This document shows, piece after piece, positions 26,401 to 34,300 of a stretch of 35,934 nucleotides of DNA. Source of the stretch: Nostoc parmelioides FACHB-3921. Lineage in GTDB: Bacteria; Cyanobacteriota; Cyanobacteriia; Cyanobacteriales; Nostocaceae. The notes beneath the pieces are model-generated. The model did no database searches and was not told the origin of the DNA. It was given only the letters and a program-made list of their open reading frames with translations. The translations under genes and the position numbers were made by a program. The first letter of the stretch is position 1; every line of letters starts with the position of its first letter. The stretch lies in contig NZ_JACJQL010000060.1 of NCBI RefSeq assembly GCF_014696625.1, forward strand, positions 1 through 35,934, written 5' to 3'.

Positions 26401-26769
26401 CCAAAATCAAACAATTTACCTTTAACAACCACCAACAATTTCATACCACCACAAACACAAATCGAACAAACCCTGTCTGATATTTGGCAACAATTATTAG
26501 GCAGAGAAAAAATCAGCATACATGATAACTTCTTCGACTTAGGAGGACATTCCTTATTAATAGTCAGAATGCAAGGACAACTCACCCTAAAACTAAATCA
26601 AAACATTTCCCTAGTAGACCTATTCCGTTATCCCACCATCAACTCCCTAGCAAAATATTTAACCCAAACAATCCCTACACCAGATAAAGAAATAGAAAAC
26701 AGAATCTCCCAACAACAAACCGGAAAACAAAGACTCCTCCAACAAAGACAAACCCGACTAAAAACCTAA
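23425..26769 (+). CDS. NRPS3: C-A-PCP, predicted Gly
   Basis: A 1114-residue single-module synthetase whose ATG overlaps the NRPS2 stop by four bases (ATGA). The C domain has SPLQQGMLFH and HHLLLDG (147-153), fitting a D-configured donor from the preceding epimerase. The A domain has YLIYTSGSTG at 616 and code D-I-L-Q-L-G-L-I-W-K (Gly), the same code as A domain 2. PCP Ser is S1043 in LGGHSL. The C-terminal tail (about 1085-1114) is rich in Gln, Arg and Lys and may dock to the PKS that follows 44 bp downstream. An insert of about 35 residues encoded by palindromic repeats lies in the C-terminal A subdomain (about residues 912-947), and a short CAACAGT array lies in the A7-A8 loop. No thioesterase is present, so the chain must be passed on. 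Confidence 0.92.
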   Translation: MNTTLNQKMIEDIYPLSPLQQGMLFHSLYAPNSGAYVVQVNYELHGNLNIPAFEAAWQDLINRHPVLRTAFVWDNLEKPLQVVGKQVKCQINHLNWIDFSVHQQQEALKVLLQRQREQGFNLSQAPLMQMTLIQLKSEVYQFVWSYHHLLLDGWSVQVLLKEFIVIYQAYSQQQTPVLLNSRRYRDYIGWLQQQNLAEAETFWKQQLQGFVSPTRLNVGQNLNIRPDNLHSHYHEKKIQLSVELTSKLQTLAKQQQLTINTFVQGAWALLLSRYSGEKDVLFATISAGRPSALNGADAMVGLFINTLPFRVLVSPEDTLYQWLQKLQKQQVEIRQYEYSSLVDIHRWSEVSPSIPLFETLVVFENYPIEPALKQSLESLEIRNIQGTEQTNYPLTLYAVSDSQLALRILYDSDRFHHTTITQILEQLETLLLGMTQGDCTLSALPFLSPTQKQQILIDWNATTQEIPQQCVHEIISQQAQQTPDATAVVFTDKTLTYAELNAKSNQIAHYLLQQGIKPEARIGVCLERSSPLLIIALLGILKAGAAYVPLDPTFPPERLRFMMADAELTLLLTQISLNSIITEKLSTINLDELEEDISQQPIFDPQIKVTPEQLTYLIYTSGSTGQPKGVMIEGRSLVNILTDLKQRLSITPNDKLLAVTTIAFDIAALELFLPLITGAQVVLPPQTALVDPRQLATCIEHHQITIMQATPVTWRLLIASGWEGKQDLKILCGGEALDNTLAQQLLSCSQEVWNLYGPTETTIWSAAQKLSIDEPVTIGHPIANTQFYILDEHLQPVPIGVPGELYIGGAGVARGYLNRPELTAERFINQQSTVTTLYKTGDRVRYLRDGKLEYLGRLDYQVKIRGFRIELGEIEAVLAQHPAIAQAVVTLREDEPGEQRLIAYIVPCSPESNLPHPNPPLIKGREIDNSPVSPFYKGGLRGVTPEFNNAIEINYLQQFLAAKLPKYMMPSAFILLEKFPLTPNGKIDRKALPKSNNLPLTTTNNFIPPQTQIEQTLSDIWQQLLGREKISIHDNFFDLGGHSLLIVRMQGQLTLKLNQNISLVDLFRYPTINSLAKYLTQTIPTPDKEIENRISQQQTGKQRLLQQRQTRLKT
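25912..25925. repeat. Two CAACAGT heptamers at the A7-A8 loop of A domain 4
   Basis: CAACAGTCAACAGT followed by CACC encodes QQSTVT between AERFIN and LYKTGDR. It is the shortest of the five arrays at this loop. Confidence 0.75.
26168..26256. repeat. In-frame palindromic repeat pair in A domain 4
   Basis: Two hairpins follow one another: CCCTCCCCTT / AAGGGGAGGG (26178-26187, 26191-26200, loop ATA) and CCCCCTT / AAGGGGG (26222-26228, 26233-26239). A GATTAAGGGGGG run follows. They encode NPPLIKGRE and SPFYKGGLRGV within the linker after LIAYIVP of the C-terminal A subdomain; A domains 1, 2, 3 and 5 lack it. Confidence 0.8.
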
Positions 26770-26782
26770 CCCTCAAAAAACT

Positions 26783-26805
26783 CTCCGCGCCCCTCTGCGT
26801 TTAAA
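26783..26805. repeat. Dispersed repeat in the NRPS3-PKS gap
   Basis: CTCCGCGCCCCTCTGCG plus TTTAAA is the exact reverse complement of 5363-5385 (23 bases). It takes up half of the 44-bp gap before the PKS gene. Confidence 0.75.
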
Positions 26806-26813
26806 AAACCTAT

Positions 26814-29800
26814 ATGAATAACCCCACAGGACTAGAAATAGCAATCATCGGCATAACCGGGAAATTCCCCAGTGCGAATAACCTAGAAGAATATTGGCAA
26901 AACCTCCGTCAAGGAGTAGAATCAATCACCGACTTAACCGATGAACAAATCCAAAAAAACGGCGTAGAACCCGCACAATTAAAACATCCCAATTACGTCA
27001 AACGACAAGCCATAATAGACAACATCGAATACTTTGACGCAGAATTTTTTGGCTTTAACCCCAGAGAAGCAGAAATTCTCGACCCCCAGCACAGACTCTT
27101 TTTAGAATGTGCTTGGTCAGCCTTAGAAGACGCAGGATATAACCCAGAAAACTACACCGGAGCAATTGGAGTTTATGCCGGTGCAGCCATGAATAACTAT
27201 TTATTAAACCTAGTTACAAACCCACAAATTCAAAATCAAATTAGCCGCTATCAACTATTTTTATCCAACGATAAAGACTTTCTCACCACCAGAGTTTCTT
27301 ATAAACTAAATTTACGAGGACCCAGTTTAGATATTCAAACAGCTTGTTCCACATCCTTAGTAGCAGTTCATGTAGCTTGTCAGAGTTTATTAAGTGGTGA
27401 ATGTGACATAGCCCTAGCAGGGGGTGTATCCTTAACAAAAGCCACAGGTTACTTATATCAAGAAGGCGGAATTTACTCACCTGATGGTCATTGTCGCGCC
27501 TTTGATGCTGATGCTCAAGGCACAATTGCAGGTAGTGGTTTAGGTATCGTTGTCCTTAAAAGACTACAAGAAGCTATTGAAGATAGAGATTATATTCATG
27601 CTGTAATTAAAGGTTCAGCTATTAATAATGATGGCGGTTTAAAAGTCAGTTACACCGCACCGAGAATTGATACCCAAGCAGCAGTAATTCGCGCCGCACA
27701 AGCATTAGCTGGAGTAGAACCAACAGACATTAGTTATATTGAAACCCACGGAACAGGAACAGCATTAGGCGACCCCATTGAAATCGCCGCTTTAACTCAA
27801 GCCTTCCGCGCCAGAACAGAAAAAACTGGATTTTGTGCCATATCATCAGTAAAAACCAACATCGGACACTTAGATGCAGCTGCGGGAATTGCGAGTTTAA
27901 TCAAAACAGTTTTAGCACTCAAACACCAACAAATTCCCCCCAATTTACACTTTCAAAAACCAAATCCTCAAATAGATTTTTCCCAAACACCCTTTTATGT
28001 CAACACCAATTTAATTGACTGGAAAACCGACAAAATACCCCGCCGTGCTGGTGTCAGTTCCTTTGGAATTGGGGGGACAAATGCTCATGTAATTTTAGAA
28101 GAAGCACCAATTCAATTCAAAAGTCAAAAGTCAAAAGTCAAAATTAATTATCAACTGTTATGTTTATCGGCTAAAAGTGAAAAAGCACTTGAGCAAGCAA
28201 CAATTAATCTCGCTACATATTTACAACAGCATCCAGAATTAAACCTTGCAGATATTACTTATACCCTCCACATAGGACGACAACATTTTGCATATCGCCG
28301 GATGGTGTTGTGTCAAACCACGCAAGAAGCAGCGCAAATTTTAGAGAAAGAAACTAAATACACTCATACAAACTCCGAAAAAAGCCCAAGTATCGCCTTC
28401 ATGTTTCCCGGCCAAGGTAGTCAGTACCTCAACATGGGTAAGGAATTATATGAGACAGAAGCTATATTTCGAGAGCAAATAGATCATTGCTGTGAATTAT
28501 TACAGCATGATTTGCGTTTACAAATTTATCAACAAGACTCTGAACAACTCAATCAAACATCCATAGCACAACCAGCATTATTTATAATCGAATATGCCTT
28601 AGCAAAATTATGGATATCTTGGGGTATTCAACCACAAGCCATGATTGGTCATAGTATCGGCGAATATGTAGCCGCAACTTTAGCAGGTGTCTTTACTCTC
28701 CCCGATGCTTTAAAATTAGTTGCATTGCGTGGTCGTTTAATGCAGCAATGTCCAACTGGCGCAATGCTTTCGGTAGGAATGTCCGCAGTTAAACTACAAC
28801 CTTTGTTGACAGATAATTTAGTCATAGCGGCATACAATGCACCAGAATTATGTGTAGTATCTGGTACTGAAGCGGAAATCGTTCAACTAGAAATAAACTT
28901 AAATCAACAGGGAATTTCTAACCGTAGATTACAAACATCTCACGCTTTTCATTCACCCTTAATGGAGTCCATGATTACTCCATTTATCGCCGCTTTCCAG
29001 AAAATTCAACTGCAAACACCCAAAATTCCCTTTATTTCTAATGTTACTGGTACTTGGATTACACCAGAACAAGCAACTGATCCACACTACTGGGTAAATC
29101 ATGCGCGTCAACCTGTACAATTTGCCACAGGAATCAAAGAACTATTAACAGAACCTCAGCAAATTTTACTAGAAGTAGGAGCAGGACGGACACTTGCTAC
29201 CTTAGCCAAACAACAAACCAACACCCACACAATTTTATCTTCCCTACGCCATCCCCAAGATACACAATCAGATGTAGCATTTTTACTGCAAACCTTGGGT
29301 CAATTGTGGTTAGCAGGTGTATCAATTGATTGGGAAAATTTCTACACACACCAACAACGCCAACGTCTACCACTACCCACCTATCCCTTCCAACGTCAGC
29401 GTTACTGGATTGATTTGAAAGCAGGGGATACCCAGTACCCAGTCCCCAATCTCCAATCCCCAGTCCCTCAATTTTATCTCCCTACTTGGGAGCGTAGTTT
29501 ACCTCATCCCCAAGTAGACATAGCTGAAAAACGCTTGTGTTGGTTGGTATTTACAGATAATTACGGTATTTATCAAGAAATAATTAATACGTTGCAAGCA
29601 GTTGGACATGATGTAATTATTGTGAGCCAAGGTGAAAAATACGACCAACCCGCATACCGTACTTTTACAGTTAATCCCCAAAACTCACAGGATTTTGTCG
29701 AATTGTGGTCAGATTTAGAATTGCGAGAACTCATTCCTCACCAGATTTTATATTTATGGGACTTAACTGATTTACAACAGCAACCACTCAGTTTGTTATA

Positions 29801-31253
29801 TCTAGCGCAAGAAATTTCATCACAGTCAATTGAGCGAGAAATAACATTAACCTTAGTAACAAATGATGGGCAATTGGTGTTAGGGAATGAAAATATCCAA
29901 CCCATGAAAGCGACAGTTTGGGGTATGGGTAAAGTGATTTCTCAAGAAATACCACAATTAACTTGTCGCTGTCTTGATATTTCATTAACAAGCACAGTTA
30001 AGACTAACGAACAAATCGCCCAACAATTAATTAAAGAATGTTTAAGTCATCAGATTGAATCTGTAGTTGCCTATCGCGGTAATTATCGTTGGCATCAAAT
30101 TTATAAACCCTTATTAGTAGATGATACACAATCAAAAATATCTGTACATGAAGGAGGAAATTATGTAATTTTTGGAGACTTAACAACGGGTTTAGGAACA
30201 GTATTTGCTGAGTTTCTAATGAAAATGTCAGCGCGATTGGTGCTACTTAGTGATGTCATTCCCGAAAGTATCAAACAAAGTTTAGATAATGCTGGTATTG
30301 ATTACTTATCACTCAACATAGATATTACCAAGCAAGCAGAATTAGAAAGTGCTATAGCTCAAGCTGAGAAAAAATTCGGAAAAATAAATGGTGTCTTTTA
30401 CTCCACACCCATGAGTAATGAGCATTCAATGGCATTTTTACCCCAATTAACTACAAAACACTGGGAATATAACTACCGTACCAAAATCCAGGGCTTATGT
30501 GTTTTAGCTGAAGTTTTGCGGGATAAACCTTTAGATTTCTGTGTATTACAATCTTCCCTGTCCACAGTGTTAGGTGGGTTAGGTTTAGCTGTGTACGCTG
30601 CGGCGAATGCAGTAATTGATATGTTTGCTATCCAACAAAATCAAAATAGCAAATTCCCCTGGATTAGTATTAACTGGGATGCTTGTCGTAGCGACTTAGA
30701 AACAGAAATTAATCATAGTTTCGCCGCTAATTTAGCAACATTAGCACTCACACCGGCAGAAGTATGGCAATCAACCCAACATATTATCAAATTGGGTTTA
30801 CCAGAATCGATTGTAGTTACAAAATCCGACTTAGACAAACGCTTAGAACAGTGGGTAACAAACACCCTAACCAAAACCAAAACAGAAACCGATCGCACTT
30901 ACACCCGTCCCCAACTCACCAATGAATATATTGCACCCCGTAACGCAATTGAAACAGCGATCGCTCAAATTTGGCAAGATTTATTAGGAATTTCCCCCAT
31001 AGGAATTAATGATAGCTTCTTCGACTTAGGCGGACACTCCCTACTAGCCATTCAAGCCATTTCCAGATTACGCGATCGCTTTGGTGTTGAACTCTCCATG
31101 CGAAACCTCCTCTACGAAGCACCCACCATCGCCGCAATCGCCAAAATCATCACCACCCAAAACCAAAACCTAGAACAAATGACAGCCCTACTCACAGAAA
31201 TCCAAACCCTCACCCCAGAACAAGTCCTCCAACAACTCAACACCCCCTCTTAA
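26814..31253 (+). CDS. Type I PKS module KS-AT-KR-ACP (malonyl-specific)
   Basis: A 1479-residue modular PKS. The KS has the triad C178 (TACSTS), H312 (ETHGTGT) and H352 (KTNIGH). The AT has S614 (GHSIGEY) and HAFH at 710-713, the malonyl-CoA signature. A KR with its structural subdomain lies at about 885-1330. The catalytic S1248, Y1261 and N1265 are present (YAAAN), but the nucleotide loop reads FGDLTTGLG rather than TGGLGGLG, and the usual HAAG and LDD motifs are absent, so its activity is uncertain. The ACP Ser is S1409 in a PCP-like LGGHSL. No DH or ER was seen. It should extend the Gly-ending chain from NRPS3 by two carbons, to a 4-amino-3-hydroxybutyryl (or 3-oxo) unit. STRR arrays lie in the KS-AT and post-AT linkers. 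Confidence 0.92.
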   Translation: MNNPTGLEIAIIGITGKFPSANNLEEYWQNLRQGVESITDLTDEQIQKNGVEPAQLKHPNYVKRQAIIDNIEYFDAEFFGFNPREAEILDPQHRLFLECAWSALEDAGYNPENYTGAIGVYAGAAMNNYLLNLVTNPQIQNQISRYQLFLSNDKDFLTTRVSYKLNLRGPSLDIQTACSTSLVAVHVACQSLLSGECDIALAGGVSLTKATGYLYQEGGIYSPDGHCRAFDADAQGTIAGSGLGIVVLKRLQEAIEDRDYIHAVIKGSAINNDGGLKVSYTAPRIDTQAAVIRAAQALAGVEPTDISYIETHGTGTALGDPIEIAALTQAFRARTEKTGFCAISSVKTNIGHLDAAAGIASLIKTVLALKHQQIPPNLHFQKPNPQIDFSQTPFYVNTNLIDWKTDKIPRRAGVSSFGIGGTNAHVILEEAPIQFKSQKSKVKINYQLLCLSAKSEKALEQATINLATYLQQHPELNLADITYTLHIGRQHFAYRRMVLCQTTQEAAQILEKETKYTHTNSEKSPSIAFMFPGQGSQYLNMGKELYETEAIFREQIDHCCELLQHDLRLQIYQQDSEQLNQTSIAQPALFIIEYALAKLWISWGIQPQAMIGHSIGEYVAATLAGVFTLPDALKLVALRGRLMQQCPTGAMLSVGMSAVKLQPLLTDNLVIAAYNAPELCVVSGTEAEIVQLEINLNQQGISNRRLQTSHAFHSPLMESMITPFIAAFQKIQLQTPKIPFISNVTGTWITPEQATDPHYWVNHARQPVQFATGIKELLTEPQQILLEVGAGRTLATLAKQQTNTHTILSSLRHPQDTQSDVAFLLQTLGQLWLAGVSIDWENFYTHQQRQRLPLPTYPFQRQRYWIDLKAGDTQYPVPNLQSPVPQFYLPTWERSLPHPQVDIAEKRLCWLVFTDNYGIYQEIINTLQAVGHDVIIVSQGEKYDQPAYRTFTVNPQNSQDFVELWSDLELRELIPHQILYLWDLTDLQQQPLSLLYLAQEISSQSIEREITLTLVTNDGQLVLGNENIQPMKATVWGMGKVISQEIPQLTCRCLDISLTSTVKTNEQIAQQLIKECLSHQIESVVAYRGNYRWHQIYKPLLVDDTQSKISVHEGGNYVIFGDLTTGLGTVFAEFLMKMSARLVLLSDVIPESIKQSLDNAGIDYLSLNIDITKQAELESAIAQAEKKFGKINGVFYSTPMSNEHSMAFLPQLTTKHWEYNYRTKIQGLCVLAEVLRDKPLDFCVLQSSLSTVLGGLGLAVYAAANAVIDMFAIQQNQNSKFPWISINWDACRSDLETEINHSFAANLATLALTPAEVWQSTQHIIKLGLPESIVVTKSDLDKRLEQWVTNTLTKTKTETDRTYTRPQLTNEYIAPRNAIETAIAQIWQDLLGISPIGINDSFFDLGGHSLLAIQAISRLRDRFGVELSMRNLLYEAPTIAAIAKIITTQNQNLEQMTALLTEIQTLTPEQVLQQLNTPS
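28115..28143. repeat. GTCAAAA heptamers in the KS-AT linker
   Basis: ATTCAAAA followed by three perfect GTCAAAA heptamers (28123-28143), encoding FKSQKSKVK just after NAHVILEEAP, the end of the KS domain. Confidence 0.85.
29431..29465. repeat. Five CCCAGTC-type heptamers in the post-AT linker
   Basis: Five units (CCCAGTA, CCCAGTC, CCCAATC, TCCAATC, CCCAGTC) of the CCCCART STRR family. They encode TQYPVPNLQSPVP between the post-AT YPFQRQRYW motif and the KR structural subdomain. Confidence 0.85.
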
Positions 31254-31256
31254 ACA

Positions 31257-31333
31257 ATTCAAAATTCAAAATTCAAAATTCAAAAGTTATTTTTGCGTTC
31301 TTCTTCCTTTGCGTCTTTGCGCCTTTGCGTGAG
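31257..31333. repeat. Heptamer array plus triple octamer element in the PKS-NRPS4 gap
   Basis: Four ATTCAAA-type heptamers (31257-31285) start four bases after the PKS stop. An inverted triple octamer follows (CTTTGCGT, CTTTGCGC, CTTTGCGT, GAG; 31307-31333) and ends ten bases before the NRPS4 ATG. The 89-bp gap is almost entirely repeat, with no recognisable promoter or terminator. Confidence 0.85.
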
Positions 31334-31342
31334 CATAATAAA

Positions 31343-34300
31343 ATGTCTAACTACTCACAAATCCTCTCAAACCTCACCCCAGAACAAAAAGCCTTATTTG
31401 AACGCCGCTTAAAAGAAAAAGGATTAACCCTACCTCAATTCTCCACCATTCCCCCACGCAACCAAACAGAAAACATCCCCCTATCTTTTGCTCAACAACG
31501 CCTCTGGTTCATCCAACAACTAGAGCCAGATAGCTACATTTATAACGTTCCCTGCGTCCTAAAAATGCAGGGAAACTTACAACTATCCGCATTAGAATCA
31601 GCCATCAACGAACTGAGAAAAAGACACGAAACCTTAAGAACATATTTCACCACCAATTCCGAAAATCAACCCATTCAAATTATCGAACCTTGGCAACCCA
31701 TCACCTTACAAATTATAGACACAACCGAAGAAATTGAAAAAATAGCATTAATAGCCGCACAAACACCATTTAATTTAACTCAGCCTTTATTCAAAACTAG
31801 CCTTTTCCGGTTAGCTGAAAACGAACATATTTTATTAATCACAACCCATCATATTATTTCTGACCGTTGGTCAGTCGGTGTATTTCTTAAAGAAATTTCT
31901 CTATTATATTCAGCTTATGTGCGGGGAGAATCTGCACCCTTATCAGAATTACCTATTCAATATGCTGATTGGGCATTGTGGCAAAGACAACAATTACAAG
32001 GTGCATTTTTAGACGAACAAATTGATTATTGGCAACAAAAATTAGGCGGTGAATTGCCTGTTTTACAATTACCTACTCGGCATAAAGATATATCTACATA
32101 CTCTGGCTCACAATATACAGTTGCTCTTTCTTCCTCTTTATCCCAAGCCTTGAAAACCTTAGCAGCCAAGCAGGGTGTCACCTTATTTATGCTACTGCTG
32201 GCGAGTTTTCAAGTGTTACTATATCGCTACACAGGAGAAGAAGATTTATTAATTGGTACAGATATTGTTAACCGCGATCGCCAGGAAACAGAAAATCTCA
32301 TTGGTTTATTAGTCAACACTGTAGTATTGCGTACCAATTTAGACGGAAATCCGACAGTAGTAGAATTATTAAAACAAGTGCGTGAGGTGACGCTTGGTGC
32401 TTTCGCTCATCAACATTTACCTTTTGAGAAGTTGGTGGAAGTTCTGAACCCCGAACGTCATCTTAATCAAATGATGCCTTTATTTCAGGTTAAATTTGAT
32501 TTACAACTAGCAACAGTACAACCACCTCAACTAGCAGGATTATCTGTAGAAAGGTTGCCAATTAATGAAGATACAGCCAAATATGAATTACGTCTGAATT
32601 TACAAGATACTCCCCAGGGAATTAAGGGACAATTTGAATATAGTTCGGAATTATTTGATGCTGCTATTATTGCTCAAATGGCAGGGCATTGGCAGATGGT
32701 TTTAGAAAGTATAGTGACAAATATTGATGCGAAAATATCAGATTTATCTTTATTAACTGCTCAGGAAGAAGAATTATTAATTAATTGGAATACGACATCA
32801 CGGGAATATCCTACTCATGAGTGTATTCATGAATTATTTGCAGCACAGGTAGAAAGAACTCCTGATGCAATTGCTTTGATTTTTGGTGAGGAAGCTTTTA
32901 CTTATCGAGAAATTAATATTAAAGCAAATCAACTGGCTCATTATTTACAAACTTTGGGAGTTAAGCCAGAAACGCCTGTGGGAATTTGTCTGGAACGTTC
33001 CCCGGAAATGGTGATTGGGATGTTAGCAATTCTCAAGGCTGGGGGTTTTTATGTTCCGCTCGATCCGGCTTATCCTGATGCGCGATTACAGTATATTTTG
33101 GATGATGCAGAGGTTAGGATTTTTTTGGCTCACGCAGAGACGCAGAGGCGCAGAGGGGAGTTTGGGAGGGTTGTTTGTTTAGATGGAGATTGGGAGAGTG
33201 TTGGGGAATATCCTGTCACTAATCCTGTGACGGATGTTACGCCGGGGAATTTGGCTTATTTGATTTATACTTCGGGTTCTACGGGTAAGCCTAAAGGGGT
33301 GATGATTGAGCATCGCAGTCCAGTTTGTTTATTGTACTGGGCGCGTGAGGTTTTTTGTGATGAGGCGATTTCTGGGGTGTTGGCGGCTACTTCTATCTGT
33401 TTTGATTTATCGGTGTTTGAGATTTTTGTCCCGCTTTGTTGGGGGGGTAAGGTAATTTTGGCAGAAAATGCTCTGGAATTGCCGAATTTACCTGCTAAAG
33501 ATGAGGTGACGTTAATTAATACTGTACCAAGTGCAGTAACTCAACTTCTCAACTTTAATGCTATTCCTCATTCTGTGAACACAGTTAATTTAGCGGGTGA
33601 ACCTCTGACATGGAAATTAGTACAGCAACTTCAACAACTCCCCCATGTTCAACAAATCTTTAATCTTTATGGGCCTTCGGAAGATACTACTTATTCTACT
33701 TACATAGAACTGAAAGATATTACCCCAAATAGTTCTACTCCTCCTATTGGTCGTGCGATCGCCAATACTCAAGTTTATATCTTAGACAAACATTTACAGC
33801 CAGTACCCATTGGTGTTCCAGGAGAATTATACATTGCAGGTGCAGGAGTCGCACGAGGATATTGGCAACGCCCAGAATTAACAGCAGAAAGGTTTATTAA
33901 TCAATTCAAAATTCAAAATTCAAAATTCAAAATTCAAAATTCAAACAGTCAACAGTCAACAGTCAACACTTTATATAAAACAGGCGATCGCGTTCGTTAT
34001 CTCCCAGATGGCAATATTGAATACTTGGGCAGATTAGATAATCAAGTAAAAATACGAGGTTATCGCCTTGAATTGGGCGAAATTGAAGCTTTACTGAGTG
34101 AGTATCCAGAAATTCAAGAATCTGTGGTAATTGCTAGTGAAATATTATCAGGTGATAAAAGATTAGTTGCTTATATTGCTCCTAAAAATATCAATATTCC
34201 AGATTTACGGCAATATTTAGCAGATAAATTACCTGTATACATGATTCCTGCCCATTTCATAACTTTGGATGCACTGCCACGTAATCCCAACGGTAAAATT

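Noticed and set aside
26814..31253. Dehydratase or methyltransferase domain in the PKS
   Set aside because: The space between AT and KR is filled by the KR structural subdomain; no HxxxGxxxxP or SAM-binding motif was seen.
13584..33967. Tandem heptamers and octamers as CRISPR arrays
   Set aside because: The units are 7-8 bp with no spacers and lie in frame inside genes; no cas genes are present.
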